Assembly (NCBI RefSeq): GCF_946221635.1
Contig: NZ_CAMIHB010000030.1
Coordinates: forward strand, 1 to 42,509
DNA: 42,509 bases
Origin: an uncultured Rhodoferax sp.
GTDB taxonomy: Bacteria > Pseudomonadota > Gammaproteobacteria > Burkholderiales > Burkholderiaceae_C
Reading direction: 5' to 3'
The translations under genes and the position numbers were made by a program. The notes beneath the pieces were generated by a model. The model was not told the origin of the DNA. It searched no databases and saw nothing but the letters and a program-made list of their open reading frames with translations. Each line of letters begins with the position of its first letter. Position 1 is the stretch's first letter. Shown here piece after piece: positions 16,616-22,813 of the stretch.

Positions 16616-17539
16616 GTGCTGAAACAACGAACCCTCAAGTCCCTGACCCGCGCCGTTGGCGTGGGTCTGCATAGCGGCCAGCGTGTCGAGATCACGTTGC
16701 GGCCTGCAGCACCGGACACGGGTATCGTGTTTCGCCGGGTGGATTTGCCGAGTGCGCCGGACATCGTGGTCTCGGCCGAGGCGGTGACCGACACACGCCT
16801 GGCCTCCACCCTGTCCTGCGGCAACGCCAAGGTGCATACGGTGGAGCACCTCATGTCGGCCTGTGCCGGCCTCGGAGTGGACAACCTGTTTGTGGACATC
16901 ACGGCCGAGGAAATTCCCATCCTGGACGGTTCCGCCGCGTCCTTTGTGTTCCTGTTGCAGAGCGCGGGCATCGAGCTGCAGAACGCGCCGCGCCGCTTCA
17001 TCCGCCTGACCAAGCCGGTCGAAGTCCGGGAAGGAGAGGGCGCCAACGAAAAGTGGGCGCGGCTGGTCCCCTACCACGGCTACAAGCTGAGCTTCGAGAT
17101 CGACTTCAACCACCCTGCGGTCGATTCCACCGGCCAGCGGGTGGAGTTCGACCTCAGCACCGATTCCTACTCGCGCGACATTGCGCGTGCCCGCACCTTC
17201 GGCTTTACCAAGGATGTGGAGATGATGCGCGCCAATGGCCTGGCACTGGGGGGCGGTCTGGACAACGCCATCGTCATGGACGACTACAAGGTGCTCAATG
17301 CCGACGGGCTGCGCTACGACGATGAGTTCGTCAAGCACAAGATCCTCGACGCCATGGGCGACCTCTACATCGTGGGCAAGCCCCTGTTGGCGGCCTACAG
17401 CGCGCGCCGCTCCGGCCACGCGCTCAACAACAAGCTGCTGCGCGAATTGCAGGCCCATCCCGAATGCTGGGATGTGGTGACCTTCGAAGATGCCAAACAA
17501 GCCCCCGCGGGCTTTGCCCAGCCCGCCCGGGCCTGGTGA
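16616..17539 (+). CDS. lpxC: LpxC, UDP-3-O-acyl-GlcNAc deacetylase
   Basis: 307 residues from a GTG start, the normal family length (about 305). LpxC carries out the committed, zinc-dependent deacetylation step of lipid A synthesis. The N-terminus LKQRTLKSLTRAVGVGLHSG matches the family start. Zinc ligands: His78 (HTVEHLMSA), His241 and Asp245 (HKILDAMGD); catalytic Glu77 and His268 (SGHALNN) are present. The frame is open up to 16580, but upstream residues do not look like LpxC, so GTG 16616 was chosen. lpxC closes the dcw cluster, as in many Gram-negatives. Confidence 0.96.
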   Translation: MLKQRTLKSLTRAVGVGLHSGQRVEITLRPAAPDTGIVFRRVDLPSAPDIVVSAEAVTDTRLASTLSCGNAKVHTVEHLMSACAGLGVDNLFVDITAEEIPILDGSAASFVFLLQSAGIELQNAPRRFIRLTKPVEVREGEGANEKWARLVPYHGYKLSFEIDFNHPAVDSTGQRVEFDLSTDSYSRDIARARTFGFTKDVEMMRANGLALGGGLDNAIVMDDYKVLNADGLRYDDEFVKHKILDAMGDLYIVGKPLLAAYSARRSGHALNNKLLRELQAHPECWDVVTFEDAKQAPAGFAQPARAW

Positions 17540-17555
17540 TCAGAGCGCTGCGGCC

Positions 17556-17732
17556 ATGCTGCTGTTTCGCTGGCTGATCCTGCTGTGTCTGCTTGGGGCG
17601 GCCGTGTGTTTCGCCTTCTATGCGGGCAGCGGCAATCCGCGGTTCAAGCGCTGGGGCTGGGTGACGCTCAAATGGACCCTGTTGGCGGCAGGGGGATTTT
17701 TCACGGTGCTGATCCTGGAACGGGTTGCATAA
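17556..17732 (+). CDS. Small two-segment membrane protein, unknown function
   Basis: 58 residues, starting 16 bases after lpxC. It has two hydrophobic segments (about residues 4-22 and 38-56) joined by a short loop with GNPRFKRWGW, suggesting a hairpin in the inner membrane. I do not recognise a named family. The frame is also open to ATG 17490, which would overlap lpxC by 50 bases and add a Pro-rich stretch; the shorter start fits the domain layout better. Position suggests cotranscription with lpxC. No function is proposed. Confidence 0.65.
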   Translation: MLLFRWLILLCLLGAAVCFAFYAGSGNPRFKRWGWVTLKWTLLAAGGFFTVLILERVA

Positions 17733-17772
17733 TGGGAGCCGCCGCCTCTGGCCTGCCGCGAAAGGAATGCCC

Positions 17773-18072
17773 ATGAACGCCTTGTCTTCGATTGCGCTCT
17801 CGGGCATGCAGGCTGCCCAGACCCGGCTCGACACCACGGCCCACAACGTGGCCAATCTGGCCACCGAAGGCTTCAAGCGCCAAGAAACCCAGCAGACCGA
17901 ACAGTCGGGTGGTGGCGTCAGCGCGACGGTGCGGCGCGCGGAGATGGCCGGCAACGCGCTGGAGACCGATGTGGTGACCCAGTTGCAGGCCAAACACAGC
18001 TTCATGGCCAATCTGGCCGTCTTCAAGACCAGCGACAAGATGGCGGGCGCCCTGCTGGACGTGCGCGCCTGA
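17773..18072 (+). CDS. Orphan flagellar-rod-like (FlgC/FlgG-type) short protein
   Basis: 99 residues. The N-terminal part (SSIALSGMQAAQTRLDTTAH, then NVANLATEGFKR, 25-36) matches the conserved start of flagellar rod/hook proteins, and the C-terminal part (FKTSDKMAGALLDVRA) matches their conserved end; nearly all of the middle domain present in FlgC (about 135 residues) is missing. An AAAGGA ribosome site lies about 7 bases before the ATG at 17773; ATG 17767 would be too close to it. No other flagellar gene is nearby. It may be a reduced rod-like protein with a non-flagellar role or a remnant; it appears intact, without stops. Confidence 0.7.
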   Translation: MNALSSIALSGMQAAQTRLDTTAHNVANLATEGFKRQETQQTEQSGGGVSATVRRAEMAGNALETDVVTQLQAKHSFMANLAVFKTSDKMAGALLDVRA

Positions 18073-18087
18073 GCCGGTGTTCGGGCG

Positions 18088-18855
18088 CTAGGGCGCCGGT
18101 TCGTAGTTCTTGCTGATCGCGTCCAGCCGCCCCTCGGCCCGCAGCTTGTCCAGCGCCTGTTGCAGTTTGCGGGCCAGCGTCGGATCGCTCTGGGGATTCA
18201 GTGCAAAGTAGTAGGCCCCTTCGTCACTGAGCTTGAGCAGCTTGGTCACGCTGCCTGCAGGGCGGCCCACGCTGCGCAGGCTCCAGGCCATGCCTGCCTC
18301 GGTGTCCACCATGGCGTGCACCAGATCCCCCATGAACATGCGGAACACCATGTCGTTGGAGCTTTCCTCCACCAACGCGCTGGCGGGGATCCCCGCGGCC
18401 AGCAGGTCCTGCTGGGCGGCCTCATCGCGGACCACGCCAATGCGCAGCTGGGCCAGATCCTTGGCCTCGCGTGCGGGGGCGCCCGGCAGGTTGCGCGTGA
18501 AGACCCAGGTGGTGCGCGGCAGCAGGGGGCCGACCCAGGTGAAATGGTCTTCACGATCGGGTTTGCGCGCGGTGGTGTAGAGCAGGGTGTTGGGCGTGTG
18601 GCGCACGATCTTGTAGCCGCGCGCCCAGGGCACGACCTGGATGTTGCAGCGCAGCTGCGCCTGTTCGCAGGCCGCGCGCAATACGTCGGTGGCGATGCCC
18701 TGCACCTTGCCGCCCTCGCTGAAGTTGTAGGGCGGCCACTGCTCCGTGTAGGCCGTCAGGGTGGGGACCGAGCCGACAGCAGGCGCCGCCAGGGCGGCGG
18801 TACTGAGGGCGGCAAGCAACAGGCAGAGACGCGAACGCAGGGACGACAAGGGCAT
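18088..18855 (-). CDS. Periplasmic solute-binding protein, SBP_bac_3-like
   Basis: 255 residues with an N-terminal signal peptide (LRSRLCLLLAALSTAALAAPA). The mature part begins VPTLTAYTEQWPPYNFSEGG and contains GIATDVLRAACEQA and RIGVVRDEAAQQDLLAAG, features of the amino-acid-type (family 3) substrate-binding fold. No permease or ATPase gene is adjacent, so it is either an orphan receptor for a distant transporter or a stand-alone sensor. ATG 18855 was preferred because it starts the signal peptide; ATG 18885 would add ten residues. It is convergent with the gene ending at 18072. Ligand unknown. Confidence 0.8.
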   Translation of the reverse strand: MPLSSLRSRLCLLLAALSTAALAAPAVGSVPTLTAYTEQWPPYNFSEGGKVQGIATDVLRAACEQAQLRCNIQVVPWARGYKIVRHTPNTLLYTTARKPDREDHFTWVGPLLPRTTWVFTRNLPGAPAREAKDLAQLRIGVVRDEAAQQDLLAAGIPASALVEESSNDMVFRMFMGDLVHAMVDTEAGMAWSLRSVGRPAGSVTKLLKLSDEGAYYFALNPQSDPTLARKLQQALDKLRAEGRLDAISKNYEPAP

Positions 18856-18933
18856 GCACCGGAATTCAGAAAACTGTAACAACATCGTAACGCCAGCGGA
18901 TGTCAGCCGTCTTACGTTGTGTCAAATTCCAAC

Positions 18934-19482
18934 TCAGCGCCGGCGCCCCGCGCGGTAGGACACGCGGCCATTGCCCTCGCCGGCGTCGGCCTGGCCCAGC
19001 AGCGCCATGGCCTTGCCCGCGTGGGCGTGCGTGATGGCCAGGCCCAGTGCGTCGGCTGCATCGGGGCCCGGCAGGCCAGGCAGGTGCAGCAGGCGTTTGA
19101 CCATTTCCTGGATCTGGTCCTTGTGCGCACGGCCGTGGCCGGCCACGGCCTGTTTCATCTGCAGCGCGGTGTATTCGGCCACGGGCAGGTTCTGCGCCAC
19201 CAGGGCCGTGAGCAGGGCGCCGCGCGCCTGGCCCAGCAACAGGGTGGACTGCGGGTTGACGTTGACGAAGACGATTTCCACCGAGGCGCAGCTGGGCTGG
19301 TAGCGCTGCACCACCTCGCCGATGCCGTCGAACAGCACCTTGAGCCGCTCGGGCAGGGCACGCGTGTCCAGGTGCTGCGTGCCGATGGTGCCGCTGGCCA
19401 CATAGCGTACGTCCGCGCCCACCACATCCACCACGCCAAAGCCGGTGGTCCGCAGGCCGGGGTCTATGCCAAGGATTCGCAT
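18934..19482 (-). CDS. ruvC: RuvC, Holliday junction resolvase
   Basis: 182 residues. A dimeric endonuclease that cuts Holliday junctions with RuvAB. N-terminus MRILGIDPGLRTTGFGVVD has catalytic Asp7; the other acidic residues are Glu69 (SVEIVFVN) and the DAADALGLA motif with Asp141 and Asp144. The order and spacing are normal for RuvC. It is separated from the CdsA-like gene by only 40 bases, all occupied by a type B repeat. ruvA and ruvB are not in the window. Confidence 0.95.
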   Translation of the reverse strand: MRILGIDPGLRTTGFGVVDVVGADVRYVASGTIGTQHLDTRALPERLKVLFDGIGEVVQRYQPSCASVEIVFVNVNPQSTLLLGQARGALLTALVAQNLPVAEYTALQMKQAVAGHGRAHKDQIQEMVKRLLHLPGLPGPDAADALGLAITHAHAGKAMALLGQADAGEGNGRVSYRAGRRR

Positions 19483-19537
19483 GCTATGGTTTCAGGAGCT
19501 GCTCGCGCACTATCTACGGGGGCTAGAGGTCAAAATA
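19483..19537 (+). repeat. Type B dispersed repeat, fullest copy, between ruvC and the CdsA-like gene
   Basis: It begins GCTATGGTTTCAGGAGC, then TGCTCGCGCACTATC, then ACGGGGGCTAGAGGTC and AAAATAC. This is the most complete copy and serves as the type sequence. It fills the 40-base gap between ruvC and the CdsA-like gene and extends into the latter, supplying its TAG stop (complement of 19523-19525) and final FDL codons. Confidence 0.75.
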
Positions 19538-20512
19538 CCATCTGGCCGAGTGGAAGAAAACCGGTGCGGCAAAGCACAGCGCATCCACGCGATCCAGCAG
19601 GCCGCCGGCCCCGGTGACGCCTGTGCCCTCGCGGCCCCAACTGGGGATGCCGCGGTCGCGCTTGAGGGCCTTCATGACGAAGTGGCCCATGGAGCCGGCC
19701 ACGCAGGCGATGAAGCTGAAGGCGAAGGCGGTGCCCGGCACCCAGGGTGTGATGCCGGCCAGCAGGGCGCCAAACAGGCTGGCGACCCAGATGCCTATCC
19801 ACCAACTGGTCCAGTTGAAGCTCTGGCTGATGGCCGGCGCCACGGGCGCACGCTGCAGCTTGCGCGAGACCAGGTGCTGTGTGGCCATGCAGGTCTGCAC
19901 CACCAGCACCAGGAAGAAGACCATGAAGGCGTTCTTGTTGTTGTAGCCGGGGAACTTGAGCATCAGCAGCGCAGGCACGTGGCTCATGCCGTAGATGCAG
20001 ACCATGATGCCCCACTGCAGTTTGGCGTTGCGCTCCAGAAAACGCAGCGGGTCGTTGGCCAGCGCACTGGTCAGCGGCAGGGCCAGGAAGACATAGACCG
20101 GAATGAACACGGCAAACATGTCGAAGTGTTCGGTCCCCACCAGCCAGTACTGCAGCGGCAGCACCACAAAGAAGGCCAGCACCAGGCTGCGGTGGTCGCC
20201 GCGGCGCGTGGGCGAGAGGGTGAGGAATTCGCGCAGTGCAAAAAACGAGACCAGGCCGAACAGCGTCAGCGCGACCCAGTCGCCCGCCATCCAGCCGACC
20301 CAGAACACGAACATCATGAACCAGCTGGTGCGGATCACACCGTCCAGGCTCTTGAGTTCCTTGCGGCGGAGTTCGCCAGCCTCGTCGTCGCCGTAATCGC
20401 GCAGCGAGAGTACAAAGGCCACGATGCTGGAGAGCAGCAGCAGGCCGAAGACGATGAGGAACAGGGCGCCGATCTGCTGGGTGGCGGTGAGGTTCTTGAG
20501 GTAGAAGTACAT
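19523..20512 (-). CDS. CDP-diacylglycerol synthase-like membrane protein (CdsA family)
   Basis: 329 residues with about eight membrane segments. CdsA enzymes convert phosphatidic acid and CTP to CDP-diacylglycerol. The family signature is recognisable near the C-terminus: MKALKRDRGIPSWG, followed by GVTGAGGLLDRVDAL. It is longer and more divergent than the housekeeping CdsA usually placed by frr/uppS, and resembles the second CdsA-type protein (YnbB-like) of enterobacteria. It lies 9 bases after the PlsC-like gene, suggesting a phosphatidate-making and activating pair. Its stop codon and last residues come from the type B repeat. Confidence 0.82.
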   Translation of the reverse strand: MYFYLKNLTATQQIGALFLIVFGLLLLSSIVAFVLSLRDYGDDEAGELRRKELKSLDGVIRTSWFMMFVFWVGWMAGDWVALTLFGLVSFFALREFLTLSPTRRGDHRSLVLAFFVVLPLQYWLVGTEHFDMFAVFIPVYVFLALPLTSALANDPLRFLERNAKLQWGIMVCIYGMSHVPALLMLKFPGYNNKNAFMVFFLVLVVQTCMATQHLVSRKLQRAPVAPAISQSFNWTSWWIGIWVASLFGALLAGITPWVPGTAFAFSFIACVAGSMGHFVMKALKRDRGIPSWGREGTGVTGAGGLLDRVDALCFAAPVFFHSARWYFDL

Positions 20513-20521
20513 AGGCGCTCT

Positions 20522-21133
20522 TTACACCTCGCGCAGTGCGATGACCGCATTGCGCGCGCGCGTGGCGAAGCTGCGGTGGTCTTCACCGGCCTCGACCTGC
20601 ATGGGCGCGCCAAAGGTGACGGAGCACAGCACCGGCACGGGCACCACTTCGCCCTTGGGCAAGACGTGTTGCACGTTGTTGATCCAGGCCGGTACGAGCA
20701 CGACGTGGGGGAACTTGGTGGCCAGGTTGTAGAGCCCGGCCTTGAAGGCCTGGGGCTCTTCGGCGTGGCCGCGGGTGCCTTCGGGGAAGAGGATGATGGA
20801 GTCGCCGTTGCCCAGCGCCTCGATCAGCGGCTCCAACGGGTCTTCAGTGGCGGTGCGGTCGCGCGAGACATAGATGACGTTGAACACTTTGCTGGTGAGC
20901 CACTGCTTGAAGGGTGTCTTGGTCCAGTAGTCCTTGGCGGCGATGGCGCGGGTGATGTGGCGCAGCTCCTTGGGCAGCGCGGCCCAGATCATCACGAGGT
21001 CCGCATGGCTCTGGTGGTTGGCAAAGTAGATGCGTTGCTCTGCCTTGGGCGGGCAGCCGTGCCAGCGCGCCTGCGCACCGGTCAGCACCCGGATCAGGCC
21101 CAGCAGAAAGTAACTCATCATCTTGGCAAGCAT
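20522..21133 (-). CDS. PlsC-like lysophosphatidic acid acyltransferase
   Basis: 203 residues. Acyltransferases of this family acylate lysophosphatidic acid or related lipids at the membrane. Motif I is NHQSHAD (39-45, HX4D) and motif III FPEGTRG (116-122); a hydrophobic N-terminus (MSYFLLGLIRVL) would associate with the membrane. ATG 21133 was chosen because a TATCAT hexamer ends 7 bases upstream and later Met codons are inside the hydrophobic segment; longer starts are possible. Linked to the CdsA-like gene. The exact substrate cannot be told from sequence. Confidence 0.85.
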   Translation of the reverse strand: MLAKMMSYFLLGLIRVLTGAQARWHGCPPKAEQRIYFANHQSHADLVMIWAALPKELRHITRAIAAKDYWTKTPFKQWLTSKVFNVIYVSRDRTATEDPLEPLIEALGNGDSIILFPEGTRGHAEEPQAFKAGLYNLATKFPHVVLVPAWINNVQHVLPKGEVVPVPVLCSVTFGAPMQVEAGEDHRSFATRARNAVIALREV

Positions 21134-21140
21134 GGCGGGG

Positions 21141-21146
21141 ATGATA
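21141..21146 (-). promoter_or_regulatory. -10-like hexamer before the PlsC-like gene
   Basis: TATCAT on the minus strand, preceded by TG, ends 7 bases before the ATG at 21133. It supports this start and a leaderless or near-leaderless transcript. No clear -35 was identified. Confidence 0.4.
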
Positions 21147-21224
21147 CAGAGCGAATGCGACCGCTTGGATGGGGGGGGCTCGCTCGCCATTGCCGGCGTG
21201 CGGGCAGGGAGAAATGCCCAGCCC

Positions 21225-21956
21225 TCAGGGCAGCTGCGCGTCCGGCATGCGCGCGACGATGGTGCCGGCGCGGCTGGACAGGTAGCCCGAGTTGGGCAGT
21301 TTCTCGAAGTACTTGGGGCGCGGCAGCATGACCGCCAATCGCGCCGCCTCGTAGGCGCTGAGCTTGCTGGCGGACTTGCGGTAGTAGTGTTGGGCGGCCG
21401 CTTCGGCGCCGAACACGCCTTCCCCCCATTCCACGCTGTTGAGGTAGATCTCCAGAATGCGCTGCTTGCTCAGCAGATGCTCCAGCAACATCGTCAACAC
21501 AAACTCCTGCCCCTTGCGCAACAGTGTGCGCTCGCCGGAGAGGAAGAGGTTCTTGGCCAGCTGCTGCGTGATGGTGGAGCCGCCCACGATCTTGGGGGGC
21601 TTGGTGCTGGGCTTGCCCTGGCTGGCGCGTTGTTCGGCGCGCTGCTCTGCCTTGGCATTCTTGGCCCAGGCTTTTTCCAGCGCTTCCCAGTCCACACCGT
21701 CATGCTGGCTGAAGCCATCGTCCTCGGAGGCAATGACCGCGCGCTTGAGGTGGTCGGAGATCTGGGCGTAGTCCACCCATTCCTGGCGCCAGGGTAGTTC
21801 GCCCTTTTCGGTCACGATACGCCAGGCCTCCGAACGTTCAAAGGCCGTGCTCTGCGGTGCCACCACGGCCATGGCCGCAATGCGCAACACGAAATAGAGC
21901 TGCAGCGCCAACAGGGCCAGCGCACACAGCAGCAGCCAACGACCCAGGCTCTTCAT
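21225..21956 (-). CDS. mtgA: MtgA, monofunctional peptidoglycan glycosyltransferase
   Basis: 243 residues. It polymerises lipid II into glycan strands without a transpeptidase domain. One N-terminal membrane segment (about 7-32); GT51 motifs follow: ASEDDGFSQHDGVDW (77-91, catalytic Glu78), GGSTITQQLAKN, RKGQEFVLTMLLE, and KQRILEIYLNSVEWGEGVFG. A Lys/Gln-rich insert (AEQRAEQRASQGKPSTK) sits between the first two motifs and is longer than I expect for MtgA. The ATG overlaps the stop of the TonB-like gene (ATGA), so the two are translationally coupled. Confidence 0.94.
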   Translation of the reverse strand: MKSLGRWLLLCALALLALQLYFVLRIAAMAVVAPQSTAFERSEAWRIVTEKGELPWRQEWVDYAQISDHLKRAVIASEDDGFSQHDGVDWEALEKAWAKNAKAEQRAEQRASQGKPSTKPPKIVGGSTITQQLAKNLFLSGERTLLRKGQEFVLTMLLEHLLSKQRILEIYLNSVEWGEGVFGAEAAAQHYYRKSASKLSAYEAARLAVMLPRPKYFEKLPNSGYLSSRAGTIVARMPDAQLP

Positions 21957-22813
21957 TGCGAGGCGGAGACCTTGGCTTCCAGTGTCTCTTCACGCGTGAA
22001 CTTGAAGCGCGAGACGACCAGGATCTGGTCAGCCTGGCGGCGCATGGCGCCGCTGAAGTTGCCAAAGGGCCCGGCGGTGCGGGCGATGGCTTCGGCGCGC
22101 TTGTCCAGCGTGGGGTTGCCGGAGCTTTGCACCACCTCGGTGGCGAGTACGCGGCCATCGAAGTTGACGGTCACGATCATGGTCAGCTCGCCGTAGAGCT
22201 TCTTGCCGGCGTTCTGCGGGAAGTTCTCGGTACCCCGGTCCTCGATGGCGCGGCGTAGCTGGTCGTAGTAGACGGCGTAGATTTCCTCGCGCACGGCCGG
22301 GCTGATGTAGCGCTTCTTGGGCCGCGCGTTTTCCATGTTGATGCGCCGCTCGATCTCGGCCAGCAGCTTGATGAGCTGCTTGCGCTTCTCCTCGCGCTCG
22401 GCCTGCTCGGTTTTGCTGGCCATCACGCTGGGGTCGGGCGGGGGCAGGGCGGCGAGCTGGCTCTTCACTTGCGCCAGCAGCAGGTTCTGCTGCTCCTGCA
22501 GGCTTTGCAACTTGCGTGCGCTTTCCTCTTCCAGGGCGTCACCCACATCGGTCAGCGCCGAGGGGGGCAGCGGGCTGCTGGCGCGGCCTTTCTCGGCATC
22601 CCCGCCGCCAGCCAGACTGGTCTGGGCGATGGCGGCGGCCTTGTCGGGGCGCTCGTTGCTCTTGGCGTTGACCAGGATCACCTCCAGCGGCGTGTCCTCG
22701 AAGACGCGGTTGAACGACTCGGGGTCCACAAAGCGCACGGTCAGCAGCACCGCATGGACCGCGATGGAGGCGCCCAGCGCCCATTGGAGGGTGGTGATGT
22801 TGTGCAGCTTCAC
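21953..22813 (-). CDS. TonB-family energy-transducer-like protein
   Basis: 286 residues from a GTG start overlapping the stop of the RNB gene (GTGA). Layout: short cytosolic N-terminus, one membrane segment (about 8-28), a charged, probably coiled-coil region (about 90-170), and a C-terminal domain (LYGELTMIVTVNFDGRVLATEVVQSSG) like the TonB C-terminal fold. No ExbB/ExbD or receptor gene is adjacent. It lacks the long Pro-Glu/Pro-Lys spacer of classical TonB. It may transmit energy or act as a periplasm-spanning scaffold; the family call is good, the role open. Confidence 0.8.
   Translation of the reverse strand: MKLHNITTLQWALGASIAVHAVLLTVRFVDPESFNRVFEDTPLEVILVNAKSNERPDKAAAIAQTSLAGGGDAEKGRASSPLPPSALTDVGDALEEESARKLQSLQEQQNLLLAQVKSQLAALPPPDPSVMASKTEQAEREEKRKQLIKLLAEIERRINMENARPKKRYISPAVREEIYAVYYDQLRRAIEDRGTENFPQNAGKKLYGELTMIVTVNFDGRVLATEVVQSSGNPTLDKRAEAIARTAGPFGNFSGAMRRQADQILVVSRFKFTREETLEAKVSASQ

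Noticed and set aside
18084..18097. GGCGC-TAGG-GCGCC hairpin at the convergent ends of two genes
   Set aside because: The stem is only 5 bp, overlaps a stop codon and has no T-run; not enough to call a terminator.
22555..22600. GAGGGGGGCAGCGG in the TonB-like gene, resembling the centre of type A
   Set aside because: Only the G-run and AGCG match; flanking blocks are absent.
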